A stretch of 64,000 nt of DNA, taken from NCBI GenBank assembly GCA_964513215.1, contig CAZELU010000001.1, positions 30,151 to 94,150 on the forward strand. The letters run 5' to 3'. The notes beneath the pieces were generated by a model that worked only from the letters and a program-made list of their open reading frames with translations, had not been told where the DNA came from and ran no database searches. This DNA is from Casp-actino8 sp964513215 (GTDB lineage: Bacteria > Actinomycetota > Acidimicrobiia > Acidimicrobiales > Ilumatobacteraceae). This document shows positions 18,130-26,506 of the stretch, piece by piece. The translations under genes and the position numbers were made by a program. Each line of letters starts with the position of its first letter. Position 1 is the stretch's first letter.

Positions 18130-18620
18130 GCGACGTTCAGGTACGGCTTCCAGGCTTCGGGAACGCGCCCCACCGACACGGCCACCCAGGCCAATTCGCG
18201 CGGTGCGTGCGGCGGCCGAGCCAACTTCATCCCGGCCTCGTCGGGCGTGCGATCACGCTTGTCGAGATTGCAGCGCCGACAGGCGGCCGCAACGTTCTCC
18301 CAAATGTGCAAACCGCCGCGCGAACGCGGCATCACGTGGTCGATCGAATCGGCGAATCCGCCGCAGTACTGACAACGATGGTCGTCGCGCGCGAAGACCG
18401 CACGGCGTGAGAGCGACGTGCGCCGGTGGTACGGGACTTTCACGACGTAACGCAGCCGGATGACGAGCGGAGTCGGCACGGCCATGGACGCCGATCGAAG
18501 GACCGTCCCGTCGTCCTCGACGACATCGGCTTTGTCGAGCAAGACCAAGCAGGCGGCCCGACGGGTGGGAACGACGCTGAGCGGCTCGTACGTCGCATTG
18601 AGGACGAGCGCGCTCCTCAT
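18126..18620 (-). CDS. HNH endonuclease
   Basis: A 164-residue protein with a C-terminal HNH domain: CQYCGGFADSIDHVMPRSRGG, then WENVAAACRRCNLDK, giving two CxxC zinc pairs around the His-Asn-His core. The N-terminal region VLNATYEPLSVVPTRRA is typical of the widespread actinobacterial HNH family found on chromosomes. Its biological role is not known; a house-keeping DNA repair or processing role is often assumed. It is co-translated with the lipoate-ligase-family gene (ATGA). The 30 bases upstream hold a GC-rich inverted repeat without a T tract. Confidence 0.9.
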   Translation of the reverse strand: MRSALVLNATYEPLSVVPTRRAACLVLLDKADVVEDDGTVLRSASMAVPTPLVIRLRYVVKVPYHRRTSLSRRAVFARDDHRCQYCGGFADSIDHVMPRSRGGLHIWENVAAACRRCNLDKRDRTPDEAGMKLARPPHAPRELAWVAVSVGRVPEAWKPYLNVA

Positions 18621-18650
18621 GTCAGTCCGGCCGTCGCCTGACGGCGACCC

Positions 18651-18890
18651 TCAGCCCCACTCGCGAACCCATCGCAGATATTTCAGCACATCTTCCGGGG
18701 CGAAGTGCGTCGTTTCGTTGCCGTAGTACGTCTCGAGACGGAACCGGAGATAGGCCCGCGACGGCAGCGGCAGATAGGGCCGTGCGCTCCACCACCGAAC
18801 GGGGATCAGACGACGGGCCACCCGCAACGCGGTGGGCCACAACGATGGACGGGACAGGATCGCCGCGATGATGCGCAGGCGATCGCGCAC
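18651..18890 (-). CDS. small conserved hypothetical protein, 79 residues
   Basis: Basic N-terminal half (RDRLRIIAAILSRPSLWPTALRVARRL) followed by RFRLETYYG and a C-terminal DVLKYLRWVREWG. No membrane segment or catalytic motif. The GTG start is one base from the acyl-CoA dehydrogenase stop, so it is the next gene of that operon and precedes the HNH gene by 30 bases. I know similar small proteins near HNH genes in actinobacteria but not their function. Confidence 0.7.
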   Translation of the reverse strand: MRDRLRIIAAILSRPSLWPTALRVARRLIPVRWWSARPYLPLPSRAYLRFRLETYYGNETTHFAPEDVLKYLRWVREWG

Positions 18891-18891
18891 G

Positions 18892-20106
18892 TCAGCGCGG
18901 TTCCTTGGGCAGGCCGAGCACCATCTCGCCGATGATGTTCGACTGGATCTGCGACGAACCGGCGTAGATGGTTCCGGCCCGTGCGTTCAGGAACGTGCCG
19001 CCCCAACTGGCCGACGTGTTGGGCGCCGAGCGATCGTCGGGCTGGAACGCGTTACCGGGCATCCGGCCCTCGAGCAGCATTCCGGAAGCACCCAAGATGT
19101 CGACTCCGAGCTCGGTGACGGTCTGGTGGTATTCGCTCCAGTACCGCTTGAAGATTCCACCTTCCGGGCCGGGGTGATGGCCGTTCAGGAACTGCGTGAG
19201 CGTGCGCAATCCGAGATAACGCATGATCTGCACTTTGGAGTACGCGTGAGCGATGCGCTGGCGAATACGCGGATCGTCAGCGACTCCGTGCTCGCGGGCC
19301 AACATCAACAAGCGATCGACCTCGGCCTGGAAGCGCACCGGAGTAGTGGCCGCACCTTCGCCGCGCTCGTAGCCGAGCAGTGTCATGGCCACGGCCCAAC
19401 CGTTGTTGAGTCCGCCAACCACACTGTCCTTCGGACACACCGCGTCGGTGTAGAACACCTCGTTGAACTCGCTCTCGCCGCTGATCATCTTGATCGGACG
19501 AACTTCGATACCTGGCTGGCGCATGTCGACCAACAGGAACGAAATGCCCTTGTGCTTGGGAGCGTCGGGATCGGTGCGCGCCAAGGTGAAGATGTGATCG
19601 GCCAGATGGCCGGCCGACGTCCAGATCTTCTGGCCGTTCAGAATCCACTGATCGCCGTCGAGAGTGGCCTTCAGACCAAGACCACCCAGGTCGCTGCCGG
19701 CGTTGGGCTCGCTGTAGCCCTGACACCACACGTCGTCACCCGACAGGATGCGTGGCAAGTAGTGCTTCTTCTGTTCTTCGGTTCCCCACTGCAGGATGGT
19801 GTTGCCGAGCATGACGATGCCGAACACATCGTTGGGTCCGCCCGTCGGAACTCCGGCCTTGGCGAACTCCTCGGCCAAGATCACTTGCTCGAGCGCCGAG
19901 AGTCCACCACCGCCGTAGGCGACCGGCCACCCGGGAGCGAGAAATCCCTCGGCGAACAACTGCTTGCGCCACTGCGTGGTGAAGTCGCGCATCTCGTCAT
20001 GGGACATGCGACCCAGACCGGGGAAGTCGGCCGGTAGGGCCGATCGGAGAAACGACACCACGCGGGCGCGGAACGTGTCGGCTTCGGGAGAGTACGTGGG
20101 ATTCAC
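18892..20106 (-). CDS. acyl-CoA dehydrogenase family protein
   Basis: FAD-dependent acyl-CoA dehydrogenase of 404 residues with N-terminal helical, middle beta and C-terminal helical domains. The flavin/substrate signature WCQGYSEPNAGSDLGGL and WTSAGHLADHIF, the FNEVFYTDAVCPKDSVVG segment and the C-terminal ARAGTIYAGSSQIQSNIIGE are all family marks. Resemblance is to the long-chain/steroid FadE subgroup of actinobacteria; the substrate cannot be read from sequence. GTG start in a GTGA overlap with the ROK gene upstream. A lone dehydrogenase without its hydratase or thiolase. Confidence 0.88.
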   Translation of the reverse strand: MNPTYSPEADTFRARVVSFLRSALPADFPGLGRMSHDEMRDFTTQWRKQLFAEGFLAPGWPVAYGGGGLSALEQVILAEEFAKAGVPTGGPNDVFGIVMLGNTILQWGTEEQKKHYLPRILSGDDVWCQGYSEPNAGSDLGGLGLKATLDGDQWILNGQKIWTSAGHLADHIFTLARTDPDAPKHKGISFLLVDMRQPGIEVRPIKMISGESEFNEVFYTDAVCPKDSVVGGLNNGWAVAMTLLGYERGEGAATTPVRFQAEVDRLLMLAREHGVADDPRIRQRIAHAYSKVQIMRYLGLRTLTQFLNGHHPGPEGGIFKRYWSEYHQTVTELGVDILGASGMLLEGRMPGNAFQPDDRSAPNTSASWGGTFLNARAGTIYAGSSQIQSNIIGEMVLGLPKEPR

Positions 20107-20954
20107 GACGCCGAACCTAGTGCAAGTGCCGCCGCACCGATCAGACCCGCGCGCTCACCGAGCCGTGACATCTCGATCGGCATACCGACAGCGAAGCCGA
20201 GACGGGCCCGTTCGGCGTACTCGCGCCGCGCGGCGTCGATGAACGGGTCGCCCCATCCGAGCGCCACGCCCCCACCGATCACCGCCATGTCGATGCTCGT
20301 CAGCGCCACCACCGACGCCAGCGCTCGGCCCAGCAATCGACCGTTGCGTTCGATGAGGGCACCGGCTGCCGAGCGCGGACTGCTGCCCGTCTCGTCGGCG
20401 ACGTTGCGACCCGCGAGATACGCCTCGAGACAGCCGAGCGCGCCGCACCGACATTCCTTGCCGCCCGGCTCGACCACGACGTGACCGATGTGGCCCGCGT
20501 TGCGAGAGTCGCCATGAGCGAGTCGTCCGTTCACGACCAGCCCGGCCCCGACCCCTGTCCCGATGATCACACCGAGGTAGTTGCGGTGCCCACTGGCGGC
20601 GCCGCGCCAACCTTCGGCGAGCGCGAACGTCTTCGCGTCGTTGTCGACCGACACGGGTAAACCGGTGAGTTCGACCATCGCCTCGCGAAGCGGAAAGTTG
20701 CGCCAGGTGGGAATGTGGAGAGGTGAGACTCCGTGGTCGTCCATCGGTCCACCACATCCGACACCGACTGCGGTGAGTCGAACATCGGGCGCCGCGGCAA
20801 GAACCCGCGAAACAACTCGCGCGATCGACGGCCAAGGATCGCGCGTGGGAGTTGCGATGCGATCGCGTACGACTACCGATGCATCGGGAAGAACGATTCC
20901 GACTGCGGTCTTGGTTCCGCCGATGTCGACGGCAAGCACGCCGTCGAGAGTCAT
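20103..20954 (-). CDS. ROK family sugar kinase (glucokinase-like), first of two
   Basis: Cytoplasmic ROK kinase of 283 residues. ATP motif AVDIGGTKT at the N-terminus, catalytic VDNDAKTFALAE, GTGVGAGLVVNGRL, and the zinc motif CRCGALGCLEAY preceded by GHIGH. Glucokinase is likely but N-acetylmannosamine kinase or fructokinase cannot be excluded. GAGG lies six bases upstream of ATG 20954, and the DUF3040 gene ends 13 bases away, so the two are probably co-transcribed. The stop overlaps the acyl-CoA dehydrogenase start. Confidence 0.87.
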   Translation of the reverse strand: MTLDGVLAVDIGGTKTAVGIVLPDASVVVRDRIATPTRDPWPSIARVVSRVLAAAPDVRLTAVGVGCGGPMDDHGVSPLHIPTWRNFPLREAMVELTGLPVSVDNDAKTFALAEGWRGAASGHRNYLGVIIGTGVGAGLVVNGRLAHGDSRNAGHIGHVVVEPGGKECRCGALGCLEAYLAGRNVADETGSSPRSAAGALIERNGRLLGRALASVVALTSIDMAVIGGGVALGWGDPFIDAARREYAERARLGFAVGMPIEMSRLGERAGLIGAAALALGSAS

Positions 20955-20967
20955 ACGCGACCTCGGT

Positions 20968-21303
20968 TCAGTCGAACTTGCGCGTGACGTCGGCGCGAAC
21001 CTTGCGGATCGCTCCTGCGACGTCCTGGATACCGGCCTTGCCGATCGCGCGCGCGTTGCGCTCGATGATCGCGAGAAGCGCCAGCATCACCACGAACACG
21101 GCGAACGCGGCGATGAAGTGCACCCGAAGCGCGAACACGAGTGCCGCGACCGACACCACCAGGCCGACGATCGCCCATCGGACCAACTTGGCCGAATGGC
21201 GATACAAGCCCGCGGGCGACACGGCTTGCGCGAACTTCTCGTCGTTCTGTAGCTCCTGCTCGATCTGGCGCAGGATTCGCTGTTCGTCATCGGACAAAGC
21301 CAT
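20968..21303 (-). CDS. DUF3040 membrane protein
   Basis: Small actinobacterial DUF3040 protein of 111 residues starting MALSDDEQRILRQIEQEL, the family's conserved amphipathic start, followed by two membrane helices at about 44-62 and 66-84 and a basic tail. In actinobacteria such proteins sit near dcw or dinB genes. Function unknown. ATG 21303 is chosen for the conserved start; another ATG lies three codons upstream. It is 67 bases from the dinB stop. Confidence 0.85.
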   Translation of the reverse strand: MALSDDEQRILRQIEQELQNDEKFAQAVSPAGLYRHSAKLVRWAIVGLVVSVAALVFALRVHFIAAFAVFVVMLALLAIIERNARAIGKAGIQDVAGAIRKVRADVTRKFD

Positions 21304-21370
21304 CGCCGACATTGTCCCAGATGGCGAGCGGTTCGGCAACGCGCCCCTGCGGCTTCTCGAATTGTGTCGT

Positions 21371-22573
21371 TCAACCCCAGGGCCGGCGCACCCGCCGACG
21401 ACCGAGGCTGCGAGCCGGGCTGATGGCGTCGTGACCGAACCGATCGCGAATCTCGTCGACGGCGCGACTGGCCGGACCCCAGGAATCATCCTCGAGAAGG
21501 GACAATTGCTCGACTGGCGCGCAAAGATTGGACGCTGACACGCCGACCAAACGAACGCCCGAACTCGGGTCGATCGATCGCAATGCCGCGTCGAGCACTC
21601 CGACGATCACCGGACCGGCCGACACCGGGGTGTCGACCGTCACCGACCGCGTGATGGTCTCGAACGTGGTGAATCGAATCTTCAGGGTGACCGTCCGGGC
21701 CGCCAACTCGTGCGAACGAAGACGTGATCCGACCAGATCGGCCAGACGAACCATCTCGGCGAGGATCTCGTCGTGGGTCACGAGGTCGGTCGAGAACGTC
21801 TCTTCCTGCCCGATCGACTTCGCGTCACGATGCGGCTCGACCGGACGCGTGTCGTGAGCCGAAGCCAATTCGGCGAGGTGCCGACCGTGAGCCGTGCCGA
21901 CGGCGCGTTCGAGGACATCGATCGGGAGCGCGGCGAGGTCGGCCACCGTGCGAACACCGAGACGTTCGAGTTTGGTCAAGGTGGCCGGACCCACCCCCCA
22001 CAACGCCGACACCGGAAGTGGGTGAACGAATTCGATCTCGCGTCCGGGTTCGACGACGAGAACTCCGGGCCCGGGCAAGACACCGTTGGGCGTGGGACGG
22101 GGCTTGGCAGCTTTCGACGCCAATTTGGCCACGAACTTGTTGGTCGCCACGCCCACCGACGACGGCAGATCGAGTTCGTCGGCGATGCGTTGTCGGATCA
22201 AGGCTCCAATGGTGGCGCCGTCTCCGAAGAGTCGACGCGATCCGGTCACGTCGAGAAATGCTTCGTCCAGTGCGATCGGCTCGACGAGTGGCGTGATGTC
22301 GTGGAAGATCGCGTGGACCTGCGCGCTCACGTCCGAATAGTGAGCGTGATCACCGGGCAGAAAGACGGCCTGCGGACAACGTTGGCGCGCGGTGGCTCCG
22401 GGCATGGCCGAGAACACTCCGAAACGACGAGCTTCGTAGTTGGCCGCCGCCACCACTCCGCGGCGACCCGAACCTCCGACCACCACCGGTTTCCCGGCCA
22501 GCTCGGGATGCCGTCGCATCTCCACCGACACGTAGAACGCGTCCATGTCGACGTGCAGGATCGTGCGCGTCAT
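21371..22573 (-). CDS. dinB: DNA polymerase IV (Y-family)
   Basis: Error-prone translesion polymerase of 400 residues. Catalytic motifs: HVDMDAFYVSVE (first Asp), AANYEARRFGV, EPIALDEAFLDV (second Asp/Glu pair), SVGVATNKFVAKLASKAAKP and the thumb HhH region PLPVSALWGVG. The C-terminus is long enough for a little-finger domain and ends with VEQLSLLEDD, a QLSLL-type peptide matching the beta-clamp binding motif. Starts with ATG 22573 in an ATGA overlap with the mannosyltransferase gene. No LexA box was found upstream. Confidence 0.94.
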   Translation of the reverse strand: MTRTILHVDMDAFYVSVEMRRHPELAGKPVVVGGSGRRGVVAAANYEARRFGVFSAMPGATARQRCPQAVFLPGDHAHYSDVSAQVHAIFHDITPLVEPIALDEAFLDVTGSRRLFGDGATIGALIRQRIADELDLPSSVGVATNKFVAKLASKAAKPRPTPNGVLPGPGVLVVEPGREIEFVHPLPVSALWGVGPATLTKLERLGVRTVADLAALPIDVLERAVGTAHGRHLAELASAHDTRPVEPHRDAKSIGQEETFSTDLVTHDEILAEMVRLADLVGSRLRSHELAARTVTLKIRFTTFETITRSVTVDTPVSAGPVIVGVLDAALRSIDPSSGVRLVGVSASNLCAPVEQLSLLEDDSWGPASRAVDEIRDRFGHDAISPARSLGRRRVRRPWG

Positions 22574-23295
22574 AGACGGCGGCGATGTCCCCGGCGCCAG
22601 TCGCTCCAGGCGAGTTTCAGCACGAGACGAAACGCTTCGCCGATGATTCGGTAGGTGAGCTTCGATTCACCCGCAGTTCGATCGGGAAACACGATGGGGA
22701 TCTCCACCACTCGTGCTCCACAGCGCACCAGACGATGCGTCATCTCGACTTGGAATCCGTAACCCTCGGCGACGACCGTGGCGAAGTCCATGCGCGTGAG
22801 GGCCGACGCCGAGTACGCGCGAAATCCTGATGTCGCATCGTTGACCGCGAGTCCCAACATGCCAGCGGCGTAGCGATTGCCCCAACGCGACAGGAATTGG
22901 CGGAGTCGCGGCCAGTCGACGCACGCGCCACCCGGTACGTAGCGACTTCCGATCGCAGCATCGGCCCCGCGCTCGACCACCGACACCAGCTCGGGCAGAT
23001 AGCGCGGGTCGTGGGACAAGTCGGCGTCCATCTGCACGCAGATCGATGCACCGCGCTCGAGCGCGACCGCGAAGCCGGCCCGATACGCGGCACCGAGGCC
23101 GTTCTTACCGGGACGCCGCAGAACCGTGGCCCGGGGGTCGCCCAGACGCTCGACGGCGTCGGCCGTCCCGTCCGGACTCGCATCATCGACCACCACGACC
23201 TGTGCGTCCGGAAGCGCGGCGAGAACACCGGTGACCAAGCGCGTGACGTTGTCCACTTCGTTGAAAGTCGGAACGACGACGAAGGTGGTGGCCAC
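22570..23295 (-). CDS. polyprenol monophosphomannose synthase-like glycosyltransferase (GT2)
   Basis: A 241-residue GT2 enzyme with VVVPTFNEVDNV, DDASPDGTAD, the DxD metal site QMDADLSHDP and GSRYVPGG, as in DPM1/Ppm1. It should make polyprenyl-phosphate-mannose from GDP-mannose at the inner membrane face, the mannose donor for lipoglycans and protein mannosylation. Unlike mycobacterial Ppm1 it has no fused apolipoprotein acyltransferase domain. Start GTG 23295 lies six bases after a TAGGCT box that overlaps the box of the opposite gene. Confidence 0.85.
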   Translation of the reverse strand: MATTFVVVPTFNEVDNVTRLVTGVLAALPDAQVVVVDDASPDGTADAVERLGDPRATVLRRPGKNGLGAAYRAGFAVALERGASICVQMDADLSHDPRYLPELVSVVERGADAAIGSRYVPGGACVDWPRLRQFLSRWGNRYAAGMLGLAVNDATSGFRAYSASALTRMDFATVVAEGYGFQVEMTHRLVRCGARVVEIPIVFPDRTAGESKLTYRIIGEAFRLVLKLAWSDWRRGHRRRL

Positions 23296-23301
23296 GGACC
23301 G

Positions 23302-23311
23302 AGCCTACGAT
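23302..23311. promoter_or_regulatory. overlapping divergent -10 boxes between mannosyltransferase and membrane-protein genes
   Basis: Minus-strand TAGGCT (23307-23302) precedes the GT2 GTG by six bases, and plus-strand TACGAT (23306-23311) precedes the GTG at 23318 by six bases. The two boxes share the TA at 23306-23307. Both transcripts would start at their start codons and only one polymerase could melt the site at a time. No good -35 is visible on either side. Confidence 0.7.
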
Positions 23312-23317
23312 GCGTGC

Positions 23318-23578
23318 GTGACCGACGAACGCCCTCTCTCGGCTCTGCCCTCCCCGGTCGCTCGAGCGCTGGCCTTCGTCTCGATCCTGATCGGCGGACT
23401 CGCGGGCGGAGTGATCGGCTACGCGCTCGTCGACATCCAGTACTCGGGCGACGCGACCTGGCCTCTCGGTCTCGGGATCGTGGTCGGTGCGGTTGTCACT
23501 GCCGGCGGCACCGCCATCGTTGCCGTGTTGGTGCTGCGCGCACTCGGCGAGTGGCGCGACATCAACGACCGTCGATGA
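23318..23578 (+). CDS. small two-helix membrane protein, 86 residues
   Basis: Two hydrophobic helices (ALAFVSILIGGLAGGVIGYALV and LGIVVGAVVTAGGTAIVAVLVL) separated by a short Asp/Tyr/Ser loop, ending RALGEWRDINDRR. Start GTG 23318 is taken because TACGAT is six bases upstream and the frame before it lies in the promoter. The stop overlaps the next ATG (ATGA at 23575-23578), so it is co-translated with the inositol-phosphatase-like gene. No named family recognised. Confidence 0.75.
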   Translation: MTDERPLSALPSPVARALAFVSILIGGLAGGVIGYALVDIQYSGDATWPLGLGIVVGAVVTAGGTAIVAVLVLRALGEWRDINDRR

Positions 23579-24390
23579 TCGAGATCGAACTCATGAACAT
23601 CGCCGCGGGCATGGCGCGGCGAGCCGGCGACCTCGCGTTCGTCGGCCGAGCGACACTCGACCGCACGAACGACGTGGACACCAAATCGTCCGCGACCGAC
23701 ATGGTCACGCGTTGGGACTCGGCCAGCGAACGTTTCATCGTCGCCGACCTCGAGACCCGTCGACCCGACGACGGGATCATCGGTGAAGAAGGTGCGTCGA
23801 AAGAATCGCGATCGGGTGTCTCGTGGCTGGTCGACCCGATCGACGGCACCACCAACTTCCTCTACGGGTTGGCAGGCTGGGCGGTGTCGATCGCCGCGGT
23901 CGACGACACCGACACGCCCGAAGGCACACTCGCGGGAGCGGTCTACCTCCCGGCCACTCGCGAACTGTTCGTCGCGGCGCGTGGGCACGGGGCCTGGCTC
24001 GGGGGACGTCGCCTACGGTGTTCGTCGAACGACGACATGGCCACTGCGCTCGTCGGCACCGGTTTCTCGTACTCGTCCGATCGTCGCGCGCGACAGGGTG
24101 ACCGTGTCGCTCGGCTGCTCCCCCGTGTTCGCGACATCCGACGCACCGGCGCGGCGGCACCCGACCTCTGCTACGTCGCCGACGGTCGGCTCGACGCGTA
24201 CTTCGAGGAGGGTCTCCAGGCGTGGGATCTGGCCGCCGGACTCCTCATCGCCACCGAGGCTGGCGCCCGCGCGTCCGACTTCAACGGTGGCTCACCGGTG
24301 CCGAGCAACGTTCTCGTGGCAGCACCCGATCTTCACGCCCACTTGCTCGAATTCATCGGACCGTCACCGACTGAGCGTGCCGTTTCGTGA
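23575..24390 (+). CDS. inositol monophosphatase family protein
   Basis: Mg2+-dependent phosphatase of the IMPase/FBPase superfamily, 271 residues. Metal and substrate motifs: GEEG (70-73), DPIDGTTNF (87-95) and the C-terminal WDLAAGLLI. It may free myo-inositol for phosphatidylinositol lipids, which fits the PimB'-like and mannose synthase genes in the same window, but histidinol phosphatase and 3'-phosphoadenosine phosphatase use the same fold. Start ATG 23575 overlaps the membrane-protein stop. Confidence 0.86.
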   Translation: MIEIELMNIAAGMARRAGDLAFVGRATLDRTNDVDTKSSATDMVTRWDSASERFIVADLETRRPDDGIIGEEGASKESRSGVSWLVDPIDGTTNFLYGLAGWAVSIAAVDDTDTPEGTLAGAVYLPATRELFVAARGHGAWLGGRRLRCSSNDDMATALVGTGFSYSSDRRARQGDRVARLLPRVRDIRRTGAAAPDLCYVADGRLDAYFEEGLQAWDLAAGLLIATEAGARASDFNGGSPVPSNVLVAAPDLHAHLLEFIGPSPTERAVS

Positions 24391-24403
24391 CGACATCACG
24401 ACA

Positions 24404-24409
24404 TAACAT
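24404..24409 (+). promoter_or_regulatory. -10 box TAACAT of the response regulator gene
   Basis: TAACAT lies six bases before GTG 24416, so transcription should start at the start codon (leaderless). The interval from the previous gene is only 25 bases, so the box decides that the two-component genes are their own unit. Confidence 0.65.
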
Positions 24410-24415
24410 GACCTC

Positions 24416-25096
24416 GTGACCACCCGGATCCTGGCAGTCGAAGACGACGAGCGGATCCGCACGGCGGTCCGACTCGCTCTCGAGGACGAGGGTTGGGTTG
24501 TCGACGAAGCGGCCAGTGGCGAAGAGGGCGTGATCCAATTCGCTCGGCAACCCGCCGACGTCGTTCTGATCGACATCATGTTGCCGGGTATCGACGGATT
24601 CGAGTTGTGTCGCAGTATTCGTCGCACGAGCGACGTTCCGATCGTGATGGTCACGGCGCGCGCCGACACCCACGACGTCGTGGCCGGGCTCGAAGCCGGT
24701 GCCGACGACTATCTCACCAAACCCTTCGCTCCCAAAGAACTCTCGGCTCGAATCCGCGCTCTTCTGCGTCGCGCCCGTCCCGCCAACCCTGCGCACCCGC
24801 GCCTCGTGTTCGGTGATCTCGAGATCATTCCGGACGAAGGCAAGGTTCTGCGTGCAGGTGAAGAATTGCATCTCACCAAGACCGAGTTCCGCCTGTTGTG
24901 CGAACTGGCGCAGAATCCGGGCCGAGTGTTCAGCCGCGAACAACTTCTCGATCACGTGTGGGGATACGGGTACTTCGGTGACGGTCGTCTGGTCGACGTG
25001 CACATCCGTCGTCTTCGAACCAAGGTGGAAGCCGACGCGGCCAATCCGCGTCACGTCGTGACGGTGCGAGGTCTCGGCTACCGACTGCAGCCGTAG
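24416..25096 (+). CDS. OmpR-family response regulator, MtrA-like
   Basis: A 226-residue DNA-binding response regulator. The receiver domain has EDDE, phospho-acceptor D53 (LIDIMLPG), VTARAD and the KPF lysine. The winged-helix domain (about 128-225) ends with VDVHIRRLRTKVE and VTVRGLGYR. It resembles MtrA of mycobacteria in AGLEAGADDYLTKPFAPKEL and in the kinase and GerMN lipoprotein that follow, the arrangement mtrA-mtrB-lpqB. MtrA controls wall and division genes in those species, an inference here. Leaderless start at GTG 24416. Confidence 0.9.
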   Translation: MTTRILAVEDDERIRTAVRLALEDEGWVVDEAASGEEGVIQFARQPADVVLIDIMLPGIDGFELCRSIRRTSDVPIVMVTARADTHDVVAGLEAGADDYLTKPFAPKELSARIRALLRRARPANPAHPRLVFGDLEIIPDEGKVLRAGEELHLTKTEFRLLCELAQNPGRVFSREQLLDHVWGYGYFGDGRLVDVHIRRLRTKVEADAANPRHVVTVRGLGYRLQP

Positions 25097-25105
25097 TGTG
25101 AACTC

Positions 25106-26506
25106 GTGCGGTCCTGGCGTCGTGTCTTCTTCGGACTGCGCAGCCGCATCCTCCTGACCTTCGGTCTCGGCAGCCTGGGTCTGTCGGTGTTCCTGGCCCT
25201 CGCCACCTACAGCTTCACGCGCAGCAATCTCGTCGACGAGCGCGAGTCGAACGCCATCGAACAGGCCTACGACTCCGCTCGGCGCGTCGGGGTCGACCTG
25301 CGTTCGGCCCCGGCCAACGTGCAATCGGTGATCGATCGACTCGGTTCGAGCCGACCGCTTCTCTTCTACCGAGGCACCTGGACGGCTGGTGACGCCCGCT
25401 TCTCGTCGGGCCAAGTGCCCGATTCGATGCTGACCGCGGTGATCGACGAGAGCCGACCCACCATGATGCGTTTCTCGGTCGACGACGAACTGGTGTTGGC
25501 GGTCGGCGTCCCGCTCGAGGAGGTCGGGGGCGCGTACTTCGAGTTCGCGTCGTTCGACGACGTGCAGAGCACGTTGCGCAGCGTCGGGTTCGCACTGATC
25601 TTTGCGACCGGTATCACCACACTCGTGGGCATCGTCCTCGGCGCCATCTCGGCGTCACGCGCGGTTCGACCGCTCACAGCGGCCAGTCAAGCCGCTCAAG
25701 CCCTCGCCGGCGGTCGACTCGACACTCGTCTCGAAGCGACCGACGACCCCGACCTCGAAGCACTCACTCGTTCGTTCAACGACATGGCCACCGCTCTTCA
25801 AGAACGCGTCGAGCGCGACGCGCGGTTCACGTCGGACGTGAGCCACGAATTGCGGTCGCCGCTGATGACGTTGTCGGCGAGTGTCGAGGTGATGAAGGCA
25901 CGTCGCGAAGAGATGCCCGAACGCGCTCAGGCCGCGCTCGATCTTCTGGTGGCCGACGTGGCTCGTTTCCAAGGTCTGGTCGAAGACCTCCTGGAGATCT
26001 CACGTTTCGACGCCGGCGCCATTCGACTGAACGAGGAAGAACTGCTCGTCGGCGAATTCGTTCGCCAGGCCGTGGCCGCCAGCAGCCTCCCCCGAACACC
26101 GGTTTCGGTGTCACCGGTCGCCGACGAAATGATCATCAAGGGCGACCGCCGCCGCTTGGCTCGCGTGATCGCCAACCTCGTCGACAACGGGCGCATCCAC
26201 GGTGGCGCCGAAGTCGAAGTCGCGGTCTTCGTTCCCGACGACGACACGTCGACCGGACTCGTCTGGATCACCGTCGAAGACCACGGACCCGGAGTGCCGA
26301 CCGAAGAGCGGACATTGATCTTCGAGCGATTCGCGCGCGGAGGAGTCGCCGGGCGACGCGGCGGCTCGGAAGGTGCCGGCCTCGGGCTGGCCCTGGTGGA
26401 CGAGCACGTGAAGTTGCACCGCGGGCGGGTCTGGGTCGAGAACCGTCACGATGGCTCCGAGGGTTCGTGTTTCGTGATCGAGCTACCGGCCGAGGTTCTG
26501 CGATGA
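25106..26506 (+). CDS. sensor histidine kinase, MtrB-like
   Basis: Membrane sensor kinase of 466 residues. Membrane helices at about 14-36 and 160-182 bracket a roughly 120-residue extracytoplasmic sensor; then HAMP (183-235), a HisKA domain with DVSHELRSP (phospho-His 247), and an HATPase domain with NLVDNGRIHG, EDHGPGVP, ERFARG and GAGLGLALVDEHVKLH. Asn in the N-box is kept. GTG 25106 follows the response regulator stop by nine bases. Kinase, regulator and lipoprotein form one operon. Confidence 0.91.
   Translation: MRSWRRVFFGLRSRILLTFGLGSLGLSVFLALATYSFTRSNLVDERESNAIEQAYDSARRVGVDLRSAPANVQSVIDRLGSSRPLLFYRGTWTAGDARFSSGQVPDSMLTAVIDESRPTMMRFSVDDELVLAVGVPLEEVGGAYFEFASFDDVQSTLRSVGFALIFATGITTLVGIVLGAISASRAVRPLTAASQAAQALAGGRLDTRLEATDDPDLEALTRSFNDMATALQERVERDARFTSDVSHELRSPLMTLSASVEVMKARREEMPERAQAALDLLVADVARFQGLVEDLLEISRFDAGAIRLNEEELLVGEFVRQAVAASSLPRTPVSVSPVADEMIIKGDRRRLARVIANLVDNGRIHGGAEVEVAVFVPDDDTSTGLVWITVEDHGPGVPTEERTLIFERFARGGVAGRRGGSEGAGLGLALVDEHVKLHRGRVWVENRHDGSEGSCFVIELPAEVLR

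Noticed and set aside
18630..18645. GC-rich inverted repeat GCCGTC-gcct-GACGGC before the HNH gene
   Set aside because: No T tract on either strand and a stem of six only; too weak for a terminator or operator call.
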